Notes: generated by a model not told the origin, from the letters alone. 64,000 nucleotides of DNA from Pseudomonas fluorescens (GCF_019212185.1 NZ_CP078138.1:3640501-3704500), one strand, 5' to 3'. Shown: positions 26,416-39,421, counted from the stretch's first letter. Made by a program: numbers and translations.

Positions 26416-27062
26416 TTATCGTGGCGCGCTTATTTCGCTGCGGATCAGGTCGTACAGCGGTTGGGCGCCGAAGTTGGTCAGGGGTTTGCCGTTGACGAAG
26501 AAGCTTGGGGTGCGGGTGACGCCGAGGGTTTTCGCGTCGGTGGCGCGTCGCGGGCGATGGTCGCGGTGATTTCCGCGGACATGAGGATTTCCCGGGCCTT
26601 GGCTTCGTCGAGGCCGGCCTGGATGGCGGCGGTCCAGGCGGCGGTGGCGTTGGCGTCGTCGTGCCATTGCGGCTGGGATTCGAGGACAGCTTCCAGGACT
26701 TGCGGGTAGACGCCTTGTTTGCGTGCGGTTTCCAGCAGGCGGATGGCTTGTTCGGAGCCGACGTGCAGGGGCACATCGCGCAGCACCAGGCGAATGTCGT
26801 CCGGGTGCTTGGCCATCATTTGTTTGACGATGGGGTAGAAGGCGCGGCAGCTTTCGCAGGACGGGTCGAAGAATTCGACCACGGTCACCGAGGCTTTGGC
26901 CGGGCCGAAGCTTGGCGAGTTGAAGCGTACCAGGGCGCTGCTGTCCTGCACGGGCGCAGTGACTTGTACCGGGGTGGTGGCGCGGTTGTAGTAGAACGCG
27001 GCGGCGCTGAAGCCGATCACCGCGACGGCGGTGATGGCGATGACGAGGGTGCGACGACTCAT
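26416..27062 (-). pseudogene. DsbA/thioredoxin-fold disulfide protein with a frameshift
   Basis: Begins MSRRTLVIAITAVAVIGFSA, an N-terminal membrane/signal segment. VVEFFDPSCESCRAFYPIV carries the CESC redox centre. After ITATIARDA the frame is lost (near 26545-26560, GACGCGCCACC where GACGCCACC would keep frame). The rest, TDAKTLGVTRTPSFFVNG with the cis-proline loop and ending RSEISAPR, is in another frame. Its start overlaps the stop of the dsbB-like gene (ATGA). Intact, it would be a periplasmic thiol oxidoreductase of the DsbA/DsbG kind recycled by that DsbB. Confidence 0.75.
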
Positions 27063-27498
27063 GGGGTGACTCTCCGGCGGAGGATTTCGAGAAGGATGAG
27101 CAACAGGCTGAAGACGCCCAGTGACAGCAACGGCAATGGCAGACCGCTGATGGTCATGTCGGCGCCCGAACAGGACGGGCCGGCGCCGCAGGGTTGCAGG
27201 CTTTCGGTGACAAAGCCGAAATACAGCAGGTTGTGAAACAAGGCGAGCAACCAGCCGGCGCCGGCCAAGGGCAGGCCGTAGCGCCAGACGCTGGTGTCGG
27301 AGACCCAGCAGGCGACGCCCAGCACACCACCACCAGCGGGAACATGAATGCCCGCTGGAACCAGCACAATACGCAGGGCGCCTGGCCCATGACTTCGCCA
27401 ACGAACAACACGACCAGGCTGGACACCAGGGCCAGCAGCCAGGCAATCAGCAGCAGCGACCAGCCCTTGGGGAGAGGCTGTGAAGGGGACGGGGGCAT
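27059..27498 (-). pseudogene. dsbB: DsbB-family quinone-linked oxidase with a frameshift
   Basis: Starts MPPSPSQPLPKGWSLLLIAW. The first half has the helix pair and the APCVLCWFQRAFMFP motif with redox CVLC. After FPLVVV the frame breaks at a GTGGTGGTGTGCTGG repeat (27320-27330; two extra bases, or one missing). The C-terminal half, LGVACWVSDTSVWRYGLPLA with the second cysteine pair (QPCGAGPSCSG) and last membrane helix, is in the next frame. Intact DsbB reoxidises DsbA and passes electrons to quinone. Confidence 0.75.
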
Positions 27499-27561
27499 CC
27501 GGTGAAATCCTTTTTCAAGAGGTAGGCGGACGCCATTCAACAGCCTGAAGCCACTACAGGG

Positions 27562-28491
27562 TCAAGGGTTGTTGGCGGTTTTTTGCGCCCACAGGCGGAT
27601 CTGCTCCAGCGACGCCGTCGCCCCGCCGCCGCAGACCACCACCAACACATTGCTGAAGGACTTGAGCGCCGCCCCCTTGTAGACCACCGCCAATGCCGCG
27701 CCGCAAGCAGGTTCCACCAGGATCCGGTGATCGAACAGGAAGCGCTCGCAAGCGTCCAGCGCCTGCTGATCGCTGACCAATTCGCTGTGGATGCTATGGC
27801 TGGCGAGGTAGTTCACCGCCTGATCGCACACGCGTTTGGCGCCCAGTGAGGTGGCGATCGAAGTGATCTGATCCAACTGCACCGGCTTGCCCACCAGGGT
27901 CGCCGCGTGGAACGAGGCCGCACCTTGGGTTTCGACGGCGATCACCGGCACGTCGTGCCAGCCATTACGCTGCAAGCCCTCGACGACACCGCAGAGCAAA
28001 CCACCGCCGCCGACCGAGAGCACCACCGCATCGGGTTTTTGTCCGCTGGCGGCGACTTCATCGATCAGGCTGGCGTGGCCGGTCCACAGCAGCGGGTCGT
28101 CGAACGGATGGATAAAGGCGTCGCTGCCCTTGATCAGCCCTTGCGCCAGTTGGTTGGCTTCCTGCCAGGAACTGCCGTGGACGATCACTTCGGCGCCTTC
28201 CAGCGCCAGCAGTTCCTTGGCCCGTTCGGTGGTGGTTTCCGGGACGACCACCACCACCGGCACGCCCATTTTGCGCCCGGCGTAGGCCACCGCCAGCCCG
28301 GCGTTGCCGCCCGACGACGAGATAAACCGCTGAGCACCGTTGGCCCGATGGATTTCGCAGGCGTGGCCGACACCGCGCAGTTTGAATGAGCCGCAGGGTT
28401 GCAGCGCGTCGAGCTTGAGGTTGACCGTGCAATGGGCGGCGATGCTTAAGGGGCGGGATTCGATCAGCGGGGTGTTGATGTGCAGGGGCAT
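27562..28491 (-). CDS. L-serine/L-threonine dehydratase-type PLP enzyme
   Basis: A 309-residue fold-type II PLP enzyme from MPLHINTPLIESRPL; the frame opens five codons earlier at a TTG. The PLP lysine is in PCGSFKLRGVGHA, the substrate loop in SSSGGNAGLAVAYAG and the phosphate cup in VLSVGGGGLLCGV. Length and lack of a regulatory domain match the eukaryotic-like L-serine ammonia-lyase/threonine deaminase group, giving pyruvate or 2-oxobutyrate plus ammonia. A YheO-type regulator lies just upstream on the same strand. Confidence 0.85.
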   Translation of the reverse strand: MPLHINTPLIESRPLSIAAHCTVNLKLDALQPCGSFKLRGVGHACEIHRANGAQRFISSSGGNAGLAVAYAGRKMGVPVVVVVPETTTERAKELLALEGAEVIVHGSSWQEANQLAQGLIKGSDAFIHPFDDPLLWTGHASLIDEVAASGQKPDAVVLSVGGGGLLCGVVEGLQRNGWHDVPVIAVETQGAASFHAATLVGKPVQLDQITSIATSLGAKRVCDQAVNYLASHSIHSELVSDQQALDACERFLFDHRILVEPACGAALAVVYKGAALKSFSNVLVVVCGGGATASLEQIRLWAQKTANNP

Positions 28492-28522
28492 GAGGGTCGG
28501 GTCCAAAATAATGAAAAAGGAT

Positions 28523-29212
28523 TCAGCGCTGCGCTGCGTTATCGCCGCGCAACTGATCGAGGTAGTTGTAAATGGTGAAGCGGGTCACCCCGAGGGGCGG
28601 TGGCAGCTTTTTCCACGCCGCCCTTGACGATGAACAGGCCGCGCTCCTGCATCACTCGCACGGCTTCGACCTTGGCTTTTTTGTTCATCTTGCCCAGGCC
28701 GAGGGTGGCCAGTGAGTCCTGGATGATCTGCGCCATCAGCACTTCCATATCCCCCGGTTCCGCAGCCGGTTCACCGGTGGGTTGGAGCATCGGTTGCAGC
28801 TGTTCGAGGAAGGCTTGGGCGACGCTCAGGCCGGTGAGGTCGGCGTTGATGCAGAGGCTGGCGAAGGGGGTTGCGTTGCGGTCGCGAAAAACCACGGTGG
28901 CGCTGCGCAGATGGCGGCCGTTGACCAGGGTCGGGTAGTCGGGAATGACCACCGGATCGCAGCCGTCGCTGGCGCAGTGGCTGCGGTGACGGCGGCAAAG
29001 CCCTTGTCCTGCTCCGGCCCGCCGAGGATCGGGCTGCCGACCTTGCGCCCGGAAATATGCCCGTTGGCAATCGCCAGCACGGACTGCTGCGGGCGCTCAA
29101 GGTCGTGCAGGAGGATTTCGGTGTTGCGCCCGATCACACTGGACAAGGCGCTGATGGCGGCGCGCAACACTTGCAGGGTGGTGTGGCGTTCTTGGGTGGT
29201 ATCAAGCAGCAT
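28523..29212 (-). pseudogene. YheO/DauR-type PAS-HTH regulator with two frame breaks
   Basis: Three frame-shifted pieces make one complete protein of about 228 residues: a PAS_6-like start (ISALSSVIGRNTEILLHDLE), a middle ending VRVMQERGLFIVKGGVEKAA, and the C-terminal HTH LGVTRFTIYNYLDQLRG. The breaks are near 28968 (GCGCC where GCC keeps frame) and near 28600 (one extra C in CCCC); together they restore the starting frame. Such regulators control D-amino-acid or serine/threonine catabolism, which fits the dehydratase downstream. Either decayed or mis-sequenced. Confidence 0.75.
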
Positions 29213-29472
29213 GTGAAGGCGACCAATAATTCAACATTATGTTGAAATATAGTCGCGCCGTTGATTTTCCGCAACCCTGGCCAGCCCCCAATTCCCCCCC
29301 ATATCCCCCCCAATACCCGGCTTATGGCCAGTATTGATTGGATCCACTTTAGGGGGCTGCAACCCACGGACGTAAGGGCTCCGCAGTGCCGCAGAACAGG
29401 CCGAAAACCACGCTGGCACGGACTTTGCCCCATGCCCATTTAAAGGGCAAAGTGCCATCGACCCGGTAATGC

Positions 29473-29576
29473 CCTGTAGGAGCGAGCCTGCTCGCGAAGA
29501 ACGTCAACGATTACGCGGACATTCAGAATGAACGCGGTGTCCGGAAGTTTTTCGCGAGCAGGCTCGCTCCTACAGG
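29473..29576. repeat. REP-type inverted repeat pair upstream of the multicopper oxidase
   Basis: CTGTAGGAGCGAGCCTGCTC and GAGCAGGCTCGCTCCTACAG face each other across about 55 bases. Most of the 430-base gap between the divergent YheO-type and oxidase genes is this element; its right arm ends a few bases before a possible early start codon. Confidence 0.85.
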
Positions 29577-29644
29577 AAGTCATGCATTGCCATCGACACG
29601 AAGTATGCCCGGTACACACCCACGCAGGCAGTGAGGCGAACCGG

Positions 29645-33076
<3,432 letters not shown>

Positions 33077-33086
33077 ACGCGACGCT

Positions 33087-33126
33087 CTTGCACCCCGGCC
33101 CGGACGGTCGGGGTGCAAGGTTTTTT
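33087..33126 (+). terminator. Rho-independent terminator after the multicopper oxidase
   Basis: Eleven-base perfect stem CTTGCACCCCG / CGGGGTGCAAG with an eleven-base loop, then G and six T residues. The SCO1 gene starts 28 bases later, so its expression needs read-through or its own promoter. Confidence 0.85.
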
Positions 33127-33153
33127 ATCCGTAACCTGCACAGGACGCCCATC

Positions 33154-34197
33154 ATGAGCACGTTATCCTGGACTGCACCGAACCCGCTGATCCGCCTGCT
33201 GCTGTTGTTCCTGCTCGGCCTTGCGCGCTGGGTCAGCGCCGCCGAGGACGGCGACCCGGGCACGCCCTGGGGCAAGGATTATTTCCCCAACACCGCGCTG
33301 ATCAATCAGGACGGCCAGACCCTGCACTTCTTCGATGACATGATCAAAGACAAGGTGGTCGCAATCAATTTCATCTTTACCTCCTGCACCGACTCCTGTC
33401 CGCTGGAAACCGCGCGCCTGCTGCAGGTGCAGAAGATCCTCGGTGACCGGGTCGGCAAAGACGTGTTCCTCTACTCCATCAGCATCGACCCGGAAACCGA
33501 CACCCCGGAAGTATTGAAAAAATACGCCGAGAAATTCCGCATCGGCCCGGGCTGGCAGTTCCTGACTGGCAACAAGGACGACATCACCGCCCTGCGCAAA
33601 AACCTCGGGCTGTTCATCGACGGCATCGACAACGGACGCAACAAGGACCACAACCTGAGCCTGATCATCGGCAACCAGAGCACCGGCCGCTGGATGAAAT
33701 CCTCACCGATGGAGAACCCCTACATCCTCGCCGACCGCTTGAGCAAGACCCTGCAGAACTGGAAGCAACCGAGCACCAATACCCAGGATTACGCCAGCGC
33801 GCCGACCCTGCGTCCACCGAGTGCCGGCGAGCAGATCTACCGCACCCGCTGCTCGTCCTGCCACACCCTGGGCGACACGGCCAACGCCGGCCTGCGCGGC
33901 ATCGGCCCGGACCTGATCGGCGTCACCCGCCAGCGCGACCCGCAGTGGCTCAAGCGCTGGATCCGCGAACCGGACCAGATGCTCAGTGAAAAAGACCCGT
34001 TGGCGATGCAGCTGTACGCGCAATACAACAACCTGGCGATGCCCAACCTGCGCCTTGGCGACATCGAGATCAACGCCCTGCTGACCTTCCTCGCCGAAGA
34101 AACCGAACGCGTGCAGCCGGAGCCGCCGGTGGCGGTGGAGAACCACGAGGACCACATGCAACACGCCGGGCACAAGATGGCGCCGCAAGGCGGTTGA
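33154..34197 (+). CDS. SCO1/SenC-cytochrome c fusion protein
   Basis: A 347-residue exported protein from MSTLSWTAPNPLIRLL (AGGA 8-12 bases upstream). After the signal (ending near VSAAEDG) a SCO domain carries FTSCTDSCPLET (copper CxxxC, ~77-81) and the partner histidine in KDHNLSLIIG. A second domain is a mono-heme cytochrome c: CSSCH (~232-236) with the distal methionine in LAMPNL (~294). The C-terminus is histidine-rich (NHEDHMQHAGHK). It likely loads copper into, or takes electrons from, the adjacent oxidase in the periplasm. Confidence 0.9.
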   Translation: MSTLSWTAPNPLIRLLLLFLLGLARWVSAAEDGDPGTPWGKDYFPNTALINQDGQTLHFFDDMIKDKVVAINFIFTSCTDSCPLETARLLQVQKILGDRVGKDVFLYSISIDPETDTPEVLKKYAEKFRIGPGWQFLTGNKDDITALRKNLGLFIDGIDNGRNKDHNLSLIIGNQSTGRWMKSSPMENPYILADRLSKTLQNWKQPSTNTQDYASAPTLRPPSAGEQIYRTRCSSCHTLGDTANAGLRGIGPDLIGVTRQRDPQWLKRWIREPDQMLSEKDPLAMQLYAQYNNLAMPNLRLGDIEINALLTFLAEETERVQPEPPVAVENHEDHMQHAGHKMAPQGG

Positions 34198-34282
34198 GGT
34201 CCATCCCACGCCAGGCACGATCAATCAGTAGACGCTCCCCCTCGCCGATGGGGGGGGCAATGGTTTGGCAAGCGCCCCGCTC

Positions 34283-34612
34283 TCACCTGCGCGCCACCTT
34301 ATACCTCACACAATCCCCATAAAAAATCTCACGCACTGAGGCCGGTTTCATACGCGATTTACTGTCATAGGTCTGCTCGGTAATCCCCAACGCCATCATG
34401 CGCATCCAAGGCTTGCTGAACTTGTAGGCCTGAATTTTCTGCCGCGCGGCATACAGCGACACTCCCGACAATTTCAGCTCCTGCGCCCGGGCCGCCGTGC
34501 CTGCGCCCCAACTGCAGACATAGCGGTCATTGGCCGCAAGCTCCTTGGCCTGGGCAGAAACCGCAACGCCGGCCAAGGCAAACGGGATCAATGCACTCAT
34601 TACATTTCGCAT
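34283..34612 (-). CDS. Small exported protein of unknown function
   Basis: A 109-residue protein with a clear signal peptide (MRNVMSALIPFALAGVAVSAQA). The mature part (~86 residues) has two cysteines (YVCSWG, GDCVRYK), a basic middle and no recognised domain. An alternative start is the ATG at codon 5. It lies alone between the SCO1 fusion and the PhyH operon. Confidence 0.65.
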   Translation of the reverse strand: MRNVMSALIPFALAGVAVSAQAKELAANDRYVCSWGAGTAARAQELKLSGVSLYAARQKIQAYKFSKPWMRMMALGITEQTYDSKSRMKPASVREIFYGDCVRYKVARR

Positions 34613-34687
34613 TACCAGTTCCGTCTAACCGCCTGAATTTCGGCGATTTTGGCGAAATGTTTCAAGGACAGGGGCCAGCAATTTGCC

Positions 34688-35533
34688 TTATCGCTGGTTT
34701 TCCTGCTGCCACAAGGTCGGGAACAGCGGATGCTCCATCGGCACGTCTGCAGCCAGGGCTTCACGCAGCCCAGGAAACTCCGGCGAGGTGCTCCAGGGGC
34801 GTGGCGCGTGACGTACGTCATCACCCATCACCCGCACCGAAAACGCCCGACGACGGTTCTGCCCGCCGACCCCGGACGAAGCATGCAAGGTCAGCATGTT
34901 GAAGCACACCATGTCCCCGGGTGCCAATTCCCAGCCGAGAATCGGAAAATCCTCACGGTGATTTTCGATGTCCGGCAACTCTCCCAGCGAACCTTCGGCA
35001 AACCACTTGGCCTGGCTGTCGAGGAAGGAGCGCGGCATCAGCCATGGGCCTTTGTGCGAGCCGCCGATAAATTCCAGGGTCGAGGCCCGGGGCACCGGGT
35101 CCACCGGGATCCAGAAGCTGACCGTGTCCGAGCCGCTGATGTTGTAGTACGGCTGGTCCTGGTGCCAGGGCGTGCGCTGTCGGGTGTTGGGCTCCTTGAC
35201 CAGCAGATGGTCGTGATACAGGCGCACCTGGCGGCTGCCGAGCAAGGCTGCGGCGATGGGGGCCAAGGCTGAGTTGAAGATGAAATCCCGATAGTCGGCG
35301 TTTTCCTGCCAGTTGCAGAAGTCCTCGAAGAACCAGCCCGGATCGCTGGCGCTGCTCGCCACTTTCGCCCGCGGACTGGGACTGGCCAGGTTGCTTTCGA
35401 TGCCACGGGTCAACAGGCTGATCTGCTCGGGGCTGAAGGCATTGCGGATGCACACTGCGCCGTGGGTCTGGAAGGCACGCACCGCCTCGTCATCGATCGG
35501 GCAGGCGAAGCCAAGGTCATCGAGTCGGCTCAT
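34688..35533 (-). CDS. PhyH-family Fe(II)/2-oxoglutarate dioxygenase
   Basis: A 281-residue phytanoyl-CoA-dioxygenase-like enzyme. The start MSRLDDLGFACPIDDE follows GGAGAGTGAC and is one base after the stop of the binding-protein gene. Iron ligands: the HxD of TPWHQDQPYYN and the distal histidine in MLTLHASSGVG; the 2-oxoglutarate arginine is in RRRAFSVR. Bacterial PhyH proteins hydroxylate amino acids and other small molecules. In an operon with an amino-acid binding protein and an M20 amidohydrolase, the substrate is probably an amino-acid derivative. Confidence 0.88.
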   Translation of the reverse strand: MSRLDDLGFACPIDDEAVRAFQTHGAVCIRNAFSPEQISLLTRGIESNLASPSPRAKVASSASDPGWFFEDFCNWQENADYRDFIFNSALAPIAAALLGSRQVRLYHDHLLVKEPNTRQRTPWHQDQPYYNISGSDTVSFWIPVDPVPRASTLEFIGGSHKGPWLMPRSFLDSQAKWFAEGSLGELPDIENHREDFPILGWELAPGDMVCFNMLTLHASSGVGGQNRRRAFSVRVMGDDVRHAPRPWSTSPEFPGLREALAADVPMEHPLFPTLWQQENQR

Positions 35534-35534
35534 G

Positions 35535-36314
35535 TCACTCTCCATAGATGTCAAAGTTGAAGTATTTCTTCGCAATCTGGTCGTACTCGCCGGACTGACG
35601 AATGCTCGCCAGCGCCGTGTTCAGTTGCTCCTTCAACTGCGGTTCGTTCTTGCGAATGCCGATGGCCACGCCGTCGCCAATGATGCTCTTGTCGGTAATC
35701 GGCTCGCCGGCAAAGGCGAAGCCCTGGCCCTGGGGTGTTTGCAGCAAGCCGGCATCGGCCTGCACGGAAGCCTGGAAGCTGGCATCGAGACGGCCATTGA
35801 TCAGGTCGGAGAACACCTGGTCCTGGGTCTGGTAGGTGTGAATGTTCACGCCTTTATTGCCCCACTGCGCCCGGGCGAAGCTCTCATGCAGGGTGCCCTG
35901 CACCACACCCACCGATTTCCCGGCCAGCGATTCGGCCGTCGGCAGCAGGCCGCTGTCCTTTTTCGCCACGAGGGACGACGGCGCGGTGTAGATCTTGTCG
36001 CTGAAATCCACCTGTTGACGGCGCACCGCAGTGGCGCTGAAGGCCGAGAGGATGGCGTCGAACTTGCGCGCCTTGAGGGCCGGAACCATGCCATCGAAAT
36101 TCTGCTCGACCCAGATGCACTTGACCTGCAACTCGGCGCACAGCGCATTGCCCAGGTCGATGTCGAAACCGCTCAGCGATCCGTCCGGCTGTTTCTGCTC
36201 GAACGGTGGGTAGCTGGGGTCGACACCGAACTTGATCACCGGTTGTGCCTGGGCCAGCGGAGTGATGATCAGCCCCAGCAACAGGGCGCGAAAGGAGAGT
36301 CTGGATAGCTGCAT
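35535..36314 (-). CDS. Amino-acid ABC transporter substrate-binding protein
   Basis: A 259-residue family-3 binding protein with signal peptide (RALLLGLIITPLAQA). It has FGVDPSYPPFEQKQPDGSL, SGFDIDLGNALCAEL and the hinge FDAILSAFSATAVRR, and resembles the lysine/arginine/ornithine/histidine group. No permease or ATPase genes are next to it, so it must share a transporter encoded elsewhere. It is the middle gene of an amidohydrolase-binding protein-dioxygenase operon. Confidence 0.9.
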   Translation of the reverse strand: MQLSRLSFRALLLGLIITPLAQAQPVIKFGVDPSYPPFEQKQPDGSLSGFDIDLGNALCAELQVKCIWVEQNFDGMVPALKARKFDAILSAFSATAVRRQQVDFSDKIYTAPSSLVAKKDSGLLPTAESLAGKSVGVVQGTLHESFARAQWGNKGVNIHTYQTQDQVFSDLINGRLDASFQASVQADAGLLQTPQGQGFAFAGEPITDKSIIGDGVAIGIRKNEPQLKEQLNTALASIRQSGEYDQIAKKYFNFDIYGE

Positions 36315-36359
36315 GATGACCTCATTGTTATTGGTTTTTCGCGGTTTTCGGGTCGTTAT

Positions 36360-37535
36360 TCAAGGGTTCAGCGGCAGGAAGGCTTCGGTCAACTTGACCC
36401 AGAAACCGGCGCCGCGCATCAGGATGTCGTCGTTGAAGTCGTAGCGCGGATCGTGGGCCATGCAGCTCTTCTCGCCGTCGCCATTGCCGATGATCAAGTA
36501 GCAGCCGGGACACTTCTGCAGGAAATAGGCGAAATCCTCACTGCCGTTGAACGGCACGATATCGTTCAACACTTCGCCCTCACCCAGCCAATCGGTGGCG
36601 ACCTGGCTGGCGAATCGGGTCATCTCGGCGTCATTGATCAACAGCGGGTAGTCGGCACTGTAGTGGATCTCGGCGGTCGCCCCGAATGCCTGGGCCTGAG
36701 CATGGATCAACTGCTTGATCTGGCTTTCCAGCCGGTCGCGCACCGTGTTATTCAGGGCGCGCACCGAGATCAGCATCTGCGCACTGTCCGGAATCACGTT
36801 GGAGGCTTTGCCGGCGTTGATCGAGCCGACGGTGATCACGCTCATGTCCTGGGGCGAGACGTTGCGCGAGACGATGGTCTGCAAGGCCATGATGATGCTG
36901 GCGCAGACCACTACCGGGTCGACCGTCAGGTGCGGCATGGCGCCATGGCCGCCGACACCCTGAATGGTCACCGTGACCTGGTCGGCGGAGGCCATGAACG
37001 GTCCGGCGCGAAAGCCCAGTTTGCCGACCGGGTAACCCGGCATATTGTGCGCGGCGAACACCGCGTCGCAGGGAAACTGCTGCAATACGCCCTCCTCGAT
37101 CATCCGCCGGGCACCGGCCAGGCCTTCTTCGGCCGGTTGGAAAATCAGGTGCACGGTGCCATCGAACGGGTGGTCGTGGGCCAGGGCATAGGCCGCCGCC
37201 AGCAGCATCGTGGTGTGGCCGTCATGCCCGCAGGCATGCATTTTTCCAGGGATCTTGCTGGCATAGGGCAAGCCGGTCTTCTCGAGGATCGGCAGCGCGT
37301 CCATGTCGGCGCGAATACCGATCACCCGTGAGCTGGTGCCTTTCTTCAAGGTGCCGATCACGCCGGTCTCGGCCAGCCCACGGGTCACCTGATAACCCCA
37401 GCGGGTCAGGCGTTCAGCTACCAGGGCGCTGGTCTCGACTTCCTGATACCCCAACTCGGGGTGGGCGTGGATCTGCTGGCGCAGTTCACGCATTTCCTGC
37501 TCGATCTCTTGCAACAACGGGAGGGTCTGGGACAT
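36360..37535 (-). CDS. M20-family amidohydrolase (hippurate hydrolase/N-acyl-amino-acid deacylase type)
   Basis: A 391-residue metallohydrolase. Metal-site motifs: HACGHDGHTTMLL, QPAEEGLAGA, and NGSEDFAYFL near the C-terminus; the dimerisation lid starts at QVTVTIQGVGGHGAMPH. No signal peptide, so it is cytoplasmic. Such enzymes release free amino acids from N-acyl or related conjugates. First gene of the leftward operon, divergent from a LysR regulator. Confidence 0.9.
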   Translation of the reverse strand: MSQTLPLLQEIEQEMRELRQQIHAHPELGYQEVETSALVAERLTRWGYQVTRGLAETGVIGTLKKGTSSRVIGIRADMDALPILEKTGLPYASKIPGKMHACGHDGHTTMLLAAAYALAHDHPFDGTVHLIFQPAEEGLAGARRMIEEGVLQQFPCDAVFAAHNMPGYPVGKLGFRAGPFMASADQVTVTIQGVGGHGAMPHLTVDPVVVCASIIMALQTIVSRNVSPQDMSVITVGSINAGKASNVIPDSAQMLISVRALNNTVRDRLESQIKQLIHAQAQAFGATAEIHYSADYPLLINDAEMTRFASQVATDWLGEGEVLNDIVPFNGSEDFAYFLQKCPGCYLIIGNGDGEKSCMAHDPRYDFNDDILMRGAGFWVKLTEAFLPLNP

Positions 37536-37728
37536 GGCTGGCTCGATCCTTGTTGAACGCCAGGCAACTTTTGCGCAAAGTGCCCGGGCGTTTTCTGCTA
37601 CGGTCTGGCAGCCCCTGGTCGATCTCGCGGGCTTGCTCGGTGTGGGTTCGAGCTTAAAGCGAGCGCGCAGCGGCCAACAGGCAATCGAAAGTCAACAGGG
37701 CAACCCAGGGTTAACAGCGGGGGCAAGC

Positions 37729-38643
37729 ATGAAGTTCTACCAACTCAATGCACTGGTGGCCGTGGCGGATGCCGGCAGTATCCGTGGCGCGGCGAAACGC
37801 CTGGACACCTCGCCGGCCGCCGTGACCAAGGCCTTGCAGAAGCTGGAGGCCGATACCGCGACCCAGTTGTTGATTCGCAATACCTCCGGAATCGCCTTCA
37901 CCGAGCTGGGCAAGAAGCTGCTGATCCAGGCGCGCCTGCTGGTGGCGCAGATGGTCAGCGCGCGCCAGGTGCTGGCCGACAGCAGCGGCGAGTTGGTGGG
38001 GCGCTTGTCGGTGTCCGTGACGCCCTGGCTGGCAATGACCCTGATGCCCAAGGCGATCGTGCGCTTTCGCCAGTTGTTCCCGCAGGTCCAGCTTGAGCTG
38101 TATGAAGGCCTGTCATCGGTGGCCTGCCCGATGGTCCGCGATGCCAGTGTCGACCTGTTCATCGGCCGCCTGGATACGCGCTTTTCCAGCAGCGACCTGA
38201 CCTACCTGCCGCTGTTCACTGCCGACTGTGCGGTGGTTGCCCGCCAGCAACATCCGCTGGCCGACAGCCGGAGCATGGCGCAACTGGCGGCAGCGGACTG
38301 GATCATGACCTCGCAGCAGGACAGCACGATTTCTACTCAGGGCCATGTGCATTTCGCCCATTCGCTGTCGATCACCCTGAGTCTGCTGCGCGACACCGAC
38401 ATGCTCAGCGTCTTTCCCTGGCCGCTGGTGGAGTTTTGCGCCCAACGCGAAGGCCTCACCACGCTGCCCTTGCGCGAGCCGATCGGCAGCGCCGCGGTCG
38501 GCGCCATCAGCCGCAGCGGCCAGCCGTTGCGCCCGGCGGCGGAGCGCTTCCTCGAGTGCCTCGTCGAGACTATTCAATTCGAAATGGGCCACGCCCAGTC
38601 GCCGTATCGACGCATGTTGCAGACGGTCGATTTGCTGATTTGA
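37729..38643 (+). CDS. LysR-family regulator
   Basis: A 304-residue LysR protein from MKFYQLNALVAVADAG. The HTH is SIRGAAKRLDTSPAAVTKAL; the effector half is complete. The frame extends 65 codons upstream into the promoter region and is trimmed. It is divergent from the M20/binding-protein/PhyH operon, with about 190 bases between starts, and is the likely regulator of that operon. Confidence 0.92.
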   Translation: MKFYQLNALVAVADAGSIRGAAKRLDTSPAAVTKALQKLEADTATQLLIRNTSGIAFTELGKKLLIQARLLVAQMVSARQVLADSSGELVGRLSVSVTPWLAMTLMPKAIVRFRQLFPQVQLELYEGLSSVACPMVRDASVDLFIGRLDTRFSSSDLTYLPLFTADCAVVARQQHPLADSRSMAQLAAADWIMTSQQDSTISTQGHVHFAHSLSITLSLLRDTDMLSVFPWPLVEFCAQREGLTTLPLREPIGSAAVGAISRSGQPLRPAAERFLECLVETIQFEMGHAQSPYRRMLQTVDLLI

Positions 38644-38920
38644 CAGCAAATGCCGGGTTAATCCGCCAAACACCGGACTCGGCACCTTGTCCCAAAGCAG
38701 CCAGCGTCTGCCGCCCATCGCCACGCGCCTGGACGCGCTGGGCCGCACCTTTCATCCTTGATTGACGCTGCATCGTCGGGCGCTCAACCAATACCGCAGC
38801 CTGCCGCTGACAGGAGGCGAGCATAGCCGAGCTGTTCCGATGCTACGCTTGGACTTCGGTAAACAGAGTCCACGCAATGCCATTTGAATCCTCAGTCCCC
38901 GGCTATTCGAGGGCGCGACC

Positions 38921-39361
38921 ATGACGCGCAGGTTGATCGTGGGCGTCAGCTTGCTGGCGGTTGGCGTGGTGAGTTTTGCCCTGCTGCAGTGGATCGTGGT
39001 GGTTCCGCCCAGGCACGATGCGCTGTGTTCCGATGCCCGGCAGGCGCTCAAAGGGGTGGAAATTCGCGCGCGGGCGATGGCGGCAGGCTTGTCGCTGGAT
39101 GATTACACCCAGGAGGAGGAAGCCAAGGTCGCGGCGCTGATCCGCGCGCTCGACAGCGCTCACAGCGAAGCGGAGGTCAATGCGGTGATCGACGCTCACG
39201 CGGCCGCCATCGAATCCCAGGTCGCGGCCCTGGATGCCGAGGTGGATACCCGTGGCGATCAAGTGTTTCTCGAGCAACGCCTGGTCAAGCAACGGATTCC
39301 GGTCGACGTCAAGCTTGAGCTGCAGCGTGCAGCCAAAGCAGTGAATCTGGCGTGTAATTAG
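38921..39361 (+). CDS. Small membrane-anchored protein of unknown function
   Basis: A 146-residue protein: one N-terminal membrane helix (IVGVSLLAVGVVSFALLQWI) followed by a ~115-residue, mostly helical, charged domain (EEEAKVAALIRAL, AEVNAVIDAHAAAIESQV). Two cysteines occur, one near the end. No domain recognised. It stands between the LysR and LysE genes on the same strand. Confidence 0.7.
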   Translation: MTRRLIVGVSLLAVGVVSFALLQWIVVVPPRHDALCSDARQALKGVEIRARAMAAGLSLDDYTQEEEAKVAALIRALDSAHSEAEVNAVIDAHAAAIESQVAALDAEVDTRGDQVFLEQRLVKQRIPVDVKLELQRAAKAVNLACN

Positions 39362-39421
39362 CCGTTGCCCCACAGGTATTTACACGTAGAATTGGCGCCT
39401 TCATGACTACGAGTTCAGAAA

